From assembly GCA_022510685.1 (NCBI GenBank), contig JAFLTA010000011.1, positions 1 to 62,858 on the forward strand: a stretch of 62,858 nucleotides of DNA, given 5' to 3'. The stretch's first letter is position 1. Each line of letters opens with the position of its first letter. This document shows, one piece after another, positions 45,956 to 55,085 of the stretch. Source of the DNA: Lachnospiraceae bacterium (lineage in GTDB: Bacteria; Bacillota; Clostridia; Lachnospirales; Lachnospiraceae). The translations under genes were made by a program, and so were the position numbers. A model generated the notes under the pieces. It ran no database searches. It worked only from the letters and a program-made list of their open reading frames with translations, and was not told the DNA's origin.

Positions 45956-47422
45956 ATGAAAGAAAAAGAAAAAAAGAAAGGAGCCGCTGAGGAGCTGTTT
46001 ATTATACAGCGTATTGCTATTATTCTAATCATCGTTGCTACATTCTTCCCGGCATTCAGCCCCACGAGAGTCAGTAAAATGATTAGTGATAACAATTCAC
46101 TGTTTACATCTGCGGTTTCTTACAGCAGCTTGACATCAGAGTTTTCAAGAGCTTTTCGTATGAACTGGGTATCCGAAAATGCATTTGTGGTTGTATACAT
46201 AGCATCCCTTGTGCTGCTTTTAGGTATCATAGGGCTTATAGTCGGCGGATGTATGTCTCTTGGAAATGTGAGAATGCGTAAGACAGGTATTCTCTTTTCG
46301 TTAGCGGGCACTGTAGTCGGTGTTGTTGGTTTGGTTCTCACTATCGTCGGATACAACACGGTGAATTCTACGGTAATGAGCAATAAACTGGAGCAGATTG
46401 GTCCAACCATCCCAACCGGATTTTACATCTATGCTGTACTTATCGGAGTCGTTTTACTCACATCTCTGGCAGCAATGGTTTCGCTTCCGAAGGTTGAAAA
46501 GGGAGAAAAATATGAGATGGAATCCAAGTACAAATTGTTCTTGATGTTCCTTCCGTTTATCGCACTTGCATTTGCATTCTGCTATCTGCCGCTGTATGGT
46601 TGGAGATATGCATTCTTTGATTACAAGTCCGGTGACGTACTTACTATGAGCAATTTTGTTGGCTTGAAATGGTTCTCATATTTGTTTAACAATGGAGCAA
46701 CGCGTGCTGACTTGCTTCATGTTATGAGAAATACGTTAATCATGAGTTTCCTTGGTGTAGGTACCAGCTGGATTCCGATGATTTTCGCTATTTTCCTCTG
46801 TGAGATGAAGAACTTGACTTTCCGTCGTTTTGTACAGACATTTACCACGATTCCTAACTTTATCAGTTGGGTACTTGTGTATGCGCTTGCATTGGCTATC
46901 TTCTCAACCGACGGTTTCATTAACACATTCATGAAAGAGTTAGGTCTCATGGCACAAGATGCGAGAGGTGTTAACTACTTGATGAGTAGCAAGTTCATCT
47001 GGATTAAGATGTGGGCATGGGGAACTTGGAAAGGTGTTGGTTGGAGTGCTATCATCTACATTGCCGGTATTTCCGGTATTGACCAGTCGTTGTACGAAGC
47101 GGCAACGGTGGATGGAGCAGACCGTTTCCAGAAGATGCGCCATATTACACTTCCCGGCTTGCTGCCGACATTCTTCGTGTTGCTTTTGATGGCAATTGCA
47201 GGATGCTTGAGCAACGGTCTTGACCAGTATCTGGTATTCCGTAATCCACAGAACCAGGATACCATCCGTGTATTGGATCTGTGGGTATACGACTTGGGTA
47301 TTGGCGGTGGTAGTATACCGCTTTCCACGGTTATCGGTATGGCGAAGTCTGTTATCAGTGTAGCGTTACTGTTTGGAGCGAACGGAGTATCGAAAGTGCT
47401 TCGTGGCGAAAGCATTGTATAG
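45956..47422 (+). CDS. LplB-type sugar ABC transporter permease with N-terminal four-helix extension
   Basis: A 488-residue protein. The C-terminal 290 residues are a typical LplB/YteP permease, beginning near KLFLMFLPFIALAFAFCYLPLYGWRYAFFDY and containing the EAA loop SLYEAATVDGADRFQKMRHITLPGL that contacts the ATPase. About 190 residues precede it with around four predicted helices (IAIILIIVATFFPAF, VVVYIASLVLLLGIIGLIVGG, ILFSLAGTVVGVVGLVLTIVG, YIYAVLIGVVLLTSLAAMV), an extension not found in ordinary LplB proteins. AGGAGG supports the start at 45956. It is followed by LplC-type permease and binding protein; the shared ATPase (MsmX-like) is presumably elsewhere. Confidence 0.9.
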   Translation: MKEKEKKKGAAEELFIIQRIAIILIIVATFFPAFSPTRVSKMISDNNSLFTSAVSYSSLTSEFSRAFRMNWVSENAFVVVYIASLVLLLGIIGLIVGGCMSLGNVRMRKTGILFSLAGTVVGVVGLVLTIVGYNTVNSTVMSNKLEQIGPTIPTGFYIYAVLIGVVLLTSLAAMVSLPKVEKGEKYEMESKYKLFLMFLPFIALAFAFCYLPLYGWRYAFFDYKSGDVLTMSNFVGLKWFSYLFNNGATRADLLHVMRNTLIMSFLGVGTSWIPMIFAIFLCEMKNLTFRRFVQTFTTIPNFISWVLVYALALAIFSTDGFINTFMKELGLMAQDARGVNYLMSSKFIWIKMWAWGTWKGVGWSAIIYIAGISGIDQSLYEAATVDGADRFQKMRHITLPGLLPTFFVLLLMAIAGCLSNGLDQYLVFRNPQNQDTIRVLDLWVYDLGIGGGSIPLSTVIGMAKSVISVALLFGANGVSKVLRGESIV

Positions 47423-47435
47423 GAGGTGAAATCGC

Positions 47436-48404
47436 ATGGCAAGAAAAACTGAGCAGGAAAAATTAGATGCTAAGAGAGAAAAAGAGTATCATAAGAAACA
47501 CAAACATATATACAGACAAACGCCGGGTGATGTCCTCTTTGATGTATTGAATTATTTCTTCTTTACAGTATTTACGTTGTCTTGTATATTTCCGTTCTAC
47601 TATCTGTTCATCAATACGATTTCAGATAATGAACTTGTAAAAAAGGGTATGGTAAACTTCTACCCGAAGGGAATTAACATTGATAACTATCTGAAGCTGC
47701 GTGAAGTAGGTGACTTGGGAAATGCCTTTCTGGTTTCCGTCAGCAGAACGATTCTTGGTACTGCATTGATGGTAGTGGCATCAGCATTCGTCGGTTATCT
47801 CGTAACCAAGCAGGAAATGTGGCACAGAAGTTTCTGGTATCGTTTCCTTGTAATTACGATGTATTTCAACGCCGGTTTGATACCTACTTATTTGAACTTA
47901 GTAATGTTGGGCTTGACCAACAACTACTGGGTATATATTATCCCGGGCATTGTGGCACCGTATAACATCATTCTGGTAAAGACCTACATAGAGTCGATAC
48001 CGGGTGAGTTGGAGGAGAGTGCGTTCATAGATGGTGCATCTTACTTGGTTGTATTTTCCAAGTTGATTTGGCCATTGAGTAAACCAATTCTTGCGACGAT
48101 TGCCATCTTTGGTGCAGTAGGACATTGGAACTCCTTCCAGGATTCCCTGATTTACATGCAGGGTAATTCCAAGCTGTTTACACTGCAGCACAGACTGTAT
48201 ACGTATCTGAATACATTCAGTAACCTGGGAAGTTTGATGAACTCATCAACTACCGGTAATGCAGATGCGGTGGCAGCAGCCCTGAATACTAAAGTTATTA
48301 AGTATACGGTATCCATGGTATCCGTTATTCCTATTCTCTGTGTATACCCATTCATGCAGAGATATTTTGAGAAGGGTATTATGTTAGGTGCCGTTAAGGG
48401 TTAA
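47436..48404 (+). CDS. LplC/YtcP-type sugar ABC transporter permease
   Basis: A 322-residue permease of the CUT1-like family, with six predicted helices. The N-terminus is charged (RKTEQEKLDAKREKEYHKKHKH), followed by FFFTVFTLSCIFPFYYLFINTIS. The EAA-type loop is ELEESAFIDGASYLVVFSKLIWPLSKPILAT. It overlaps operationally with the LplB-type gene (13-base gap) and makes the heterodimeric channel. A 24-base palindrome separates it from the binding-protein gene. Confidence 0.93.
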   Translation: MARKTEQEKLDAKREKEYHKKHKHIYRQTPGDVLFDVLNYFFFTVFTLSCIFPFYYLFINTISDNELVKKGMVNFYPKGINIDNYLKLREVGDLGNAFLVSVSRTILGTALMVVASAFVGYLVTKQEMWHRSFWYRFLVITMYFNAGLIPTYLNLVMLGLTNNYWVYIIPGIVAPYNIILVKTYIESIPGELEESAFIDGASYLVVFSKLIWPLSKPILATIAIFGAVGHWNSFQDSLIYMQGNSKLFTLQHRLYTYLNTFSNLGSLMNSSTTGNADAVAAALNTKVIKYTVSMVSVIPILCVYPFMQRYFEKGIMLGAVKG

Positions 48405-48443
48405 TAGTTTAGTAAGATATAGCTATTGTTAGTAACATTTTTC

Positions 48444-48467
48444 GGGGATAGTCAATTGACTGTCCCC
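48444..48467 (+). other. Palindromic hairpin between permease and binding protein genes
   Basis: GGGGATAGTCAA and TTGACTGTCCCC pair over 12 bp with one G-U and no loop, about 30 bases before the binding-protein start. No T-run follows. Such structures can cap or stabilise the downstream binding-protein mRNA. Confidence 0.55.
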
Positions 48468-48499
48468 AAAACAAAGAAAATGATAAAGGGGGAAAAACT

Positions 48500-50212
48500 A
48501 TGAGAAAACTTTTTTCAAAGAAATTTCTTTCTGTATTGTTGACTTCCAGTATGGTAATTGGTTCAGCGTCTGCTTTGACAGGTTGTACCTCCTCCAAAAA
48601 GAATAATGGTCCTATCAAACTGGATGTTTACAGTCAGTTGGCGAATTTCTCAGGAATGCAGACAGGATGGTCTGCTGATATCTTAAAAGAGGAATTAGGA
48701 ATCGAGATTAATATCATTCCGGAAGGTGACGGTGTGTTTGAGACCCGTATGGAAAGCGGTAACCTGGGTGATATCGTAGTATGGGGAGCAGACAATGATA
48801 AGTATCCTATCGCTGTTCAAAATGAAATGCTCTTCTGTTGGGAAGATGATGACATTCTGACAGACTTTGGTCCGTATATTAAGGATAATATGCCGGATGC
48901 ACTGACAAAGAATAAAGAGTTGACCAAGACGATTACCAACGGTGCCAGCGATAAGCTTTATGGATTTGGCGCGAACGTAGCATTGAGCAGTCAGGATCAT
49001 GAGTCCTTCTTCTATACCTGGGATACCCGCTGGGATTTATATAAGCAGTTAAATTATCCTAAGATTAAAAATTTGAAAGATTACCATAAGATGCTGAAGG
49101 AAATGCAGAAGCTTTGTCCTAAGGATGATTCCGGTAATCCGGTATATGCAGTTTCACTTTGGCCGGATTGGGATGATGCAATGGTAATGTACGTTAAGGC
49201 TATGGCTACAGCATACTATGGCTATGATGAGTTGGCATTAGGTCTCTATGACCCGGTAACCGGTAAGTATCATGATGCATTGGAGGAGAAAGGTCCTTAC
49301 TTAGAAATGTTAAAGTGGTTTAATGATCTGTATCAGGATGATTTGATTGATCCGGATTCCATGACCCAGACATATGATAAGATGATTGAGAAGGTACAGA
49401 ACGGTGGTACACTGTTCTCCATCTTCAATTACTCCGGTTCTCTTGGTTACAATACGAAAGAGCATACTGGTGCCGGCAAATTCATGTATTGTATGAAACC
49501 GGAAGATGCATCTCCAATCGTATATGGTATGAATACACAGGGTGGAGACAGAATCTGGTCTATCGGTGCCAAGACAGAATATCCTGAGAAGTGTATGGAA
49601 TTCATCAATTACCTCTGTACTCCGGAAGGACGTATGACAATGGAATATGGTCCTAAGGGTTATACATGGGATTATGATGAGAATAAGCATGCATACTTCA
49701 CAGAGATTGGTCTGAAGACACAGGCTGACAAGAATACCACAATGGGTGGCGGCTACAAGGGCTCTTTCCAGGATGGTACTCTGCAGATTAACAACGTTAC
49801 ATGGTCTCCGGATGCCAGCAATCCGGATTCTGACGGTGAGACATACAACAGAGAGAGCTGGTCTAGCTACAATGCTGAGGCAGGTAGTGAAATCGAGCAG
49901 GATTGGCGCGATAAGACAGGATGTACTACAATCAATGAGTATATGGAGAAAGGTAAGTATACAGTTTCTCCGGGAACCGGCTTCTCCAAAGATCAGCAGG
50001 ATGATACTCTGAAGACCACATGGAAGCAGGTAACAGGTGCAATCAAGACAGAGTCTTGGAATGCTATGTATGCGAAGTCCGATAAGGAATTCGATAAGAT
50101 AGTTGCTAAGATGAAGAAAGATGCTAAGAAATATGGTTATGATGAGTGTGTAAAGTGGTCACGTACACAGGCAGACAGAAGAAAAGCAATGGAAGATGCT
50201 ATTACACAGTAA
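48500..50212 (+). CDS. LplA/YtcQ-type extracellular sugar-binding lipoprotein
   Basis: A 570-residue solute-binding protein. The signal sequence ends with a lipobox ALTGC, so Cys29 is lipidated and anchors it outside the membrane. The mature protein has the family-1-like binding-protein composition, with ADILKEELGIEINIIPEGDGVFETRMESGNLGDIVVWG early and TKTITNGASDKLYGFG in the middle, and a length typical of the large LplA/YesO-type proteins that bind oligosaccharides. The ligand cannot be read from sequence. It follows the two permeases, separated by a hairpin. Confidence 0.92.
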   Translation: MRKLFSKKFLSVLLTSSMVIGSASALTGCTSSKKNNGPIKLDVYSQLANFSGMQTGWSADILKEELGIEINIIPEGDGVFETRMESGNLGDIVVWGADNDKYPIAVQNEMLFCWEDDDILTDFGPYIKDNMPDALTKNKELTKTITNGASDKLYGFGANVALSSQDHESFFYTWDTRWDLYKQLNYPKIKNLKDYHKMLKEMQKLCPKDDSGNPVYAVSLWPDWDDAMVMYVKAMATAYYGYDELALGLYDPVTGKYHDALEEKGPYLEMLKWFNDLYQDDLIDPDSMTQTYDKMIEKVQNGGTLFSIFNYSGSLGYNTKEHTGAGKFMYCMKPEDASPIVYGMNTQGGDRIWSIGAKTEYPEKCMEFINYLCTPEGRMTMEYGPKGYTWDYDENKHAYFTEIGLKTQADKNTTMGGGYKGSFQDGTLQINNVTWSPDASNPDSDGETYNRESWSSYNAEAGSEIEQDWRDKTGCTTINEYMEKGKYTVSPGTGFSKDQQDDTLKTTWKQVTGAIKTESWNAMYAKSDKEFDKIVAKMKKDAKKYGYDECVKWSRTQADRRKAMEDAITQ

Positions 50213-50245
50213 TCGTAATTCGTAATAACAAGACAATAACGGAAC

Positions 50246-50271
50246 GGGCTGTTTGCGAAAGCAGACAGCCC
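50246..50271 (+). terminator. Hairpin after the binding-protein gene
   Basis: GGGCTGT-T-TGC and GCA-G-ACAGCCC pair around GAAA, a stable GNRA-capped stem. No strong T-run follows, so it may protect the mRNA 3' end rather than end transcription; yesL begins 26 bases later. Confidence 0.55.
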
Positions 50272-50297
50272 ATTCTGTGTCTATGAAATGAGGTATT

Positions 50298-51002
50298 ATG
50301 AGTAAATTATTTAGTCTGGATAGTGGTCTCTATAAATTTATGAGCCGCCTGTTTGATATGTTGAAATTAAATGCAATGTGGCTGCTTTGCAGCATTCCTA
50401 TTGTGACGATAGGGGCAGCAACTACAGCGGCATATACCATCACGTTGAAAATGGTTGATGAAGAAGAAGGCTATATTGCCGGACCTTTCTTAAAGGAATT
50501 TAAGGCAAATTTATTTAAGGGAAGTGCCTTAGGCATCATCCAGTTGATAGCCATGTTTGCCATTTCTCTAGATTTCCAGCTTGCCCGTGCCAGCGAGAAA
50601 TATGGGACATTTTGCCTTGTCATGGGAATCATTGCAACGACGATGACAGTAACGCATTTTATCTATGCATATCCGCTGCTGGCAAGATATGAAAACAGTA
50701 TCATCAATACACTGCGCAACTCGCATTCCATCAGTGTGAAATATTTACCTAAAACCATATTTCTGGTGGTTACATTGTTTATTGAGTATTTATTATTTTA
50801 TCAGATGCACTGGACTTTACTGTTCTTTGGAATTATCATAGGACCGGCTTGCTTAATCTTGACAATCAGCGGTTTCGCGAGACAATTTTTCCGGAATATC
50901 GAGCGGGAAAATGAGCTGATAGAGGAAGAAGCCAAGATGAATAAAGCAAAGGAACGTGAGGGAAAGTGGAAGGAAGCTTTTGACGACGATGAAGATAAGT
51001 AA
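50298..51002 (+). CDS. YesL family (DUF624) membrane protein
   Basis: A 234-residue integral membrane protein with about five predicted helices. The N-terminus matches YesL/DUF624 (FMSRLFDMLKLNAMWLLCSIPIVTIGAATTAAY), and ends in a charged tail (EEEAKMNKAKEREGKWKEAF). YesL genes accompany Lpl/Yes-type sugar importers in Firmicutes, exactly the present context; a role in transport assembly has been assumed but not shown. GAGG four bases before the ATG. It is probably the last cistron of the importer operon. Confidence 0.92.
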   Translation: MSKLFSLDSGLYKFMSRLFDMLKLNAMWLLCSIPIVTIGAATTAAYTITLKMVDEEEGYIAGPFLKEFKANLFKGSALGIIQLIAMFAISLDFQLARASEKYGTFCLVMGIIATTMTVTHFIYAYPLLARYENSIINTLRNSHSISVKYLPKTIFLVVTLFIEYLLFYQMHWTLLFFGIIIGPACLILTISGFARQFFRNIERENELIEEEAKMNKAKEREGKWKEAFDDDEDK

Positions 51003-51092
51003 ATATCTTTTGCTCCCATAATCTTTTAATACATAAAAAACTATCCTGCTGCATAGATTGCAATAAGGAAAAACTTTGCAGAGGAGAGAATT

Positions 51093-51557
51093 ATGCCGGG
51101 AACAAAAATCATTATCCTACGAATGAGGGAATTAGTATACACCGGAATATTCGTAGGAATCGGAATATTGCTTGTGGTACTGCTTTATTTTATGTTTTGG
51201 GGAAAGGATGACGGTCAGAAAGCCCCTGAAACGGCAGATAATACCATAAATTATCAGGCAGGGGTTTATACAAAAGAGTTAGCGTTTGGGGAGAGTGTCG
51301 TCAGCTTAAAGGTGGCGCTTGATACCGACCATGTGAAGTCAGTAGAGATTGAGCCGCTGGATGAGAGTGTGACGACGATGTATCCTTTAATGGAGCCGGC
51401 AGTGGAGACGATTTCCGAACAACTGGCAGCAGGTGTGACCGTAGAGGATATTGAGCTATCGGAGGAATCCCAGTATACACAGGAGATGATTCTGGGGGCT
51501 GTGGAGGAGATTTTAGTGGAAAACACAAGAGGGGATGTAGAGGAGAAAGAGAAGTAG
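51093..51557 (+). CDS. Small membrane-anchored protein, possibly FMN-binding-like
   Basis: A 154-residue protein with one N-terminal helix (about 14-36, LVYTGIFVGIGILLVVLLYFMFW) and an extracytoplasmic domain: YQAGVYTKELAFGESVVSLKVALDTDHVKSVEIEPLDE, then TMYPLMEPAVETISEQLAAGV and SQYTQEMILGAVEEIL. The latter is reminiscent of FMN-binding-domain proteins (repeating pattern of beta strand then helix near an exposed threonine), but I am not certain. GGAGAG precedes the start. It ends 16 bases before addB and may share its transcript. Confidence 0.7.
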   Translation: MPGTKIIILRMRELVYTGIFVGIGILLVVLLYFMFWGKDDGQKAPETADNTINYQAGVYTKELAFGESVVSLKVALDTDHVKSVEIEPLDESVTTMYPLMEPAVETISEQLAAGVTVEDIELSEESQYTQEMILGAVEEILVENTRGDVEEKEK

Positions 51558-51573
51558 TGGGAGGAGACAGATA

Positions 51574-54500
51574 ATGGGGTTGCAATTTATACTGGGTAGT
51601 GCCGGCGGCGGCAAGACGTGGTATGTGGAGCATCAAGTAGTGGCAGAAGCAGAAAATCATCCGGAAAAGCAGTATTTTGTCGTGGTACCGGAGCAGTTCA
51701 CCATGCAGACACAAAAAAATCTGGTGACATTAAGTAAACAAAAGGGTTTGTGGAATATCGAGGTACAGAGTTTTCTGCGCCTCGCTTTTCGTATTTTTGC
51801 AGAGACAGGAGCAGGAAATACCCCGGTAATGGATGATTTGGGAAAAACCATGATACTGAAAAAAGTATTGATGAATGAGGAAAAAAATCTGGTATATTTC
51901 CGTAAAAATATACATAAAAAAGGCTATATAGCAGAAATAAAATCTTTTATATCGGAATTAATGCAATATGATGTTGGTCAGGAACAGTTGGAGGAAATGT
52001 TGGAGGTCGGGAAAGCGTATCCCATATTATATCAAAAGCTTCAGGACATTCAAGTTGCTTATAGTGCGTTTCAGGAATACATTGAAAATCATTATGTTAC
52101 ATCAGAGGAGGTTCTGTCCGTATTTGCGGACATAGTACAGGAATCAAAGTTGTTGAGAGATAGCGTCATTTATCTGGATGGGTTCACAGGATTTACCCCT
52201 GTACAATATCAATTATTACGGAGTTTGATGCGGGTTTGCGGACAAATATATGTAACTGTCACAATGGACAAGCGTGAGCCGTTATGGCATGTAGGAGAAA
52301 AATACAAGTTGCTCTACATGAGTAGAAAAACCATAGTCCATTTACGAAAACTTGCGGAGGAAGAACACTGCGACATGGGACCCGAAATATGGACAGGTCA
52401 AAAACTTAAGGAAACGCGATTTAAGGATGCACCGGCGCTGGCAGCATTAGAGCATAATTTATTTCGATACCCTGCCCAAAAAGCGGAGGGGGAAGTCAGA
52501 GAAATTTCCCTGCATTGTCTGCGCCAGCCGGAGACAGAGGTTCATTTTCTGGTGGAGGAAATACTTTCTTTGCGAGAGCAGGAGGGGTTCCGTTATCGTG
52601 ACATTGCCGTAATCACCGGAGACATGGAGATATATGGCGTACTGGTGAAGGGAGCAATGGAAAAAGCAGGGCTCCCCTGTTTTGTCGACCAGAAAAAAAG
52701 TATACAGGTAAACCCGTTTGTGGACATGCTCTGCAGTGTGTTGGATGTTCTCCGCAAAGATTTCGATTATGAAAGCATTATGCGTTATCTGAAAAGCGGA
52801 TTTGTAAGTGACAAAAGAGAGATTCAATTGCTGGAAAACTTTTTGCTCGCGTCGGGAATTCGCGGACATAAGAAATGGCAGGAAGAATGGGACGTAGAGT
52901 ACATTTTTCGCAAGAAATCTGAGGAGACAGCGAAAGAAGCAGGGGCGGATATCAATCGTGTCAGGGAGGAGACGTGGAACAGATTGTCCGTACTGTATGG
53001 GCAGATTGCCAAGGGAAAACACACGGTTCGACAATTTGCAGATGCCTTGTGTGACTTTTTGGAGCAGGAAAATTTTTATGCGGAAATACAGGGGCGTGCC
53101 AAACGTTTTGAGGCAGAGGGAAACCGTGAGCAAGCCAAAGAATATGAGCAGATTTACGGAATCGTAATCAGTGTGTTAGAACGTCTGGTGGAGTTACTGG
53201 GCGAGGAGAGCATGAGCCTGAGTGAATTTCAGGAAATTTTGGATACGGGATTTAGTGAGGCGCGAATCGGTTTGATACCACCCGGGGTTGACCAGGTCAT
53301 GGTGGGAGATTTATCCCGAACGAGGTTGCATAATATCAAATATTTATTTTTCCTGGGAATGAATGATGGAAATATTCCTGCGAGCAAGGGCAGTGGGGGA
53401 ATCCTCTCCGATGGGGAGAGGGAGTTCTTCCGTAGCGAAGAATTTGAACTGGCGCCCACTGCCAGGGAGAAAATATATACAGAGCAATTGTATTTATATT
53501 TGTGTCTGACAAAGCCATCAAAGCATCTCTATCTGACATATTGCGAGACGGCGAATGACGGAAAGGCAATGCAACCGGCATATATTATAGACAGAATATG
53601 CCGGATTTTCCCGGGGCTGACTGTAAGTAACGATGAGAACCGGTCCGTCCGCTCACTGCTGGGAGATGATTTAGGCAGGAAATATCTGGTGCAGGGACTG
53701 CGTAGGGGATGGAAAGAAAATTCTGCATGGCAGGAGGTATACCGGCAGTATCGCATGATGGAGAAAGAGAATGAGTCCGGTTTTTTGGATAGGCTTGTGG
53801 ATGCGGCACACTATATTTCACCGGCAGGCAATATTACGAAAAATGCTGCTAGGGCACTTTACCAAGAGATACTCACGGGAAGTACCTCTCAGTTTGAGCG
53901 ATTTGCAGCATGTCCCTATGCATATTTCGTGCAGTACGGTTTAGGTCTGGAAGAACGCCAGGAACATCAGGTGGAGTTTTTTGATATCGGAAATATTGTC
54001 CACGAAGCATTAGAGCGGTATACGAAAACCCTGTTGGAAACGGGGGAGAGCTGGACAGATGTGAGTGAGGAACGACAACATATACTGGCAAATGAATGTC
54101 TGAATGCTACTGTGGAGGAATACAAAAACGGATTGCTTTATGACACGGAGAGAGATGCCAGCCTGATTGATAGGCTCCGGCGGATTTTACAGCGTACAGT
54201 GTGGGCGATTACCGAGCAGATGAAACTGGGAAAGTTCGAGACTGTGGAGAGTGAGTTGAGTTTCCGCATGAAAGAGGAGAAGCAGCAGTTGATTGGGCGG
54301 GTAGACCGTATTGATACGATGGAAGATAATGAAAATATTTACGTGAAAGTCATTGACTACAAGACGGGAAAGAAGGATATCTCTTTGTCGGAACTTTACT
54401 ATGGGTTGCAGATGCAGCTCATGATTTACCTAAAGGCTACGGTGGATAAACACAAACGGAAAAGCAAAAAAATGGTCATCCCGGCAGGAGTCCTCTACTA

Positions 54501-54996
54501 TCACATTGAAGACCCGCTCTTAAGTGCATATGCGGAAGGCGAAGAAAGGAGAAAACTGCTTTTGGAAGCGCTGCAAATGAATGGTCTGGTTAATGAGACG
54601 GACCCTATTCTTCCCTCATTGGATAACACGTTAGAGGGAGGAGAAGGGACGTTAGCAGCGTCAGTCAAATCCCTGGTAGTGCCTGTCGCCACAACGACAA
54701 AAGGGATGCTCAGGAAAAATGCCGGTACACTCACGACAGAAGAATTTCAGGAGTTGACAGCATACACAGAGGATAAGATAGAGGATATAGGACGGCGCAT
54801 CCGGGCAGGAGAGACGGTTGCCAAACCGTTTCAGCGCATGGATAGTACCGGGACGAGAGCGTGTGATATTTGCGCCTATCATGGTATTTGCGGATTTGAT
54901 GCCAGACTGGCGGGATATGAGTATCGAAAAATTTACAAAAAAACAAATGACGAAGTATTTGCGGCAATCAGGAATGAAAAGAAAAAAGGTAATTAG
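51574..54996 (+). CDS. addB: ATP-dependent nuclease subunit B
   Basis: A 1140-residue AddB. With AddA it processes double-strand breaks to Chi-regulated 3' tails for RecA loading. The Walker A GSAGGGKTWYVEHQVV is at the start; a UvrD-like body follows and the C-terminal nuclease carries KVIDYKTGKKDISLSELYYGLQMQLMIYL. The iron-sulfur cysteines are visible: AACPYAYF and CDICAYHGICGF (C-x2-C-x5-C). GGAGG precedes the start. It is followed after 89 bases by addA. The size and domain order are normal. Confidence 0.96.
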   Translation: MGLQFILGSAGGGKTWYVEHQVVAEAENHPEKQYFVVVPEQFTMQTQKNLVTLSKQKGLWNIEVQSFLRLAFRIFAETGAGNTPVMDDLGKTMILKKVLMNEEKNLVYFRKNIHKKGYIAEIKSFISELMQYDVGQEQLEEMLEVGKAYPILYQKLQDIQVAYSAFQEYIENHYVTSEEVLSVFADIVQESKLLRDSVIYLDGFTGFTPVQYQLLRSLMRVCGQIYVTVTMDKREPLWHVGEKYKLLYMSRKTIVHLRKLAEEEHCDMGPEIWTGQKLKETRFKDAPALAALEHNLFRYPAQKAEGEVREISLHCLRQPETEVHFLVEEILSLREQEGFRYRDIAVITGDMEIYGVLVKGAMEKAGLPCFVDQKKSIQVNPFVDMLCSVLDVLRKDFDYESIMRYLKSGFVSDKREIQLLENFLLASGIRGHKKWQEEWDVEYIFRKKSEETAKEAGADINRVREETWNRLSVLYGQIAKGKHTVRQFADALCDFLEQENFYAEIQGRAKRFEAEGNREQAKEYEQIYGIVISVLERLVELLGEESMSLSEFQEILDTGFSEARIGLIPPGVDQVMVGDLSRTRLHNIKYLFFLGMNDGNIPASKGSGGILSDGEREFFRSEEFELAPTAREKIYTEQLYLYLCLTKPSKHLYLTYCETANDGKAMQPAYIIDRICRIFPGLTVSNDENRSVRSLLGDDLGRKYLVQGLRRGWKENSAWQEVYRQYRMMEKENESGFLDRLVDAAHYISPAGNITKNAARALYQEILTGSTSQFERFAACPYAYFVQYGLGLEERQEHQVEFFDIGNIVHEALERYTKTLLETGESWTDVSEERQHILANECLNATVEEYKNGLLYDTERDASLIDRLRRILQRTVWAITEQMKLGKFETVESELSFRMKEEKQQLIGRVDRIDTMEDNENIYVKVIDYKTGKKDISLSELYYGLQMQLMIYLKATVDKHKRKSKKMVIPAGVLYYHIEDPLLSAYAEGEERRKLLLEALQMNGLVNETDPILPSLDNTLEGGEGTLAASVKSLVVPVATTTKGMLRKNAGTLTTEEFQELTAYTEDKIEDIGRRIRAGETVAKPFQRMDSTGTRACDICAYHGICGFDARLAGYEYRKIYKKTNDEVFAAIRNEKKKGN

Positions 54997-55085
54997 GACT
55001 TGGCGCAAAGCACTCTTTAGACAGGCAAACACTGTGATATTTCATAGCCGGGAGCAATAGGTACTTTGAATGGAGGAAAATTTTT

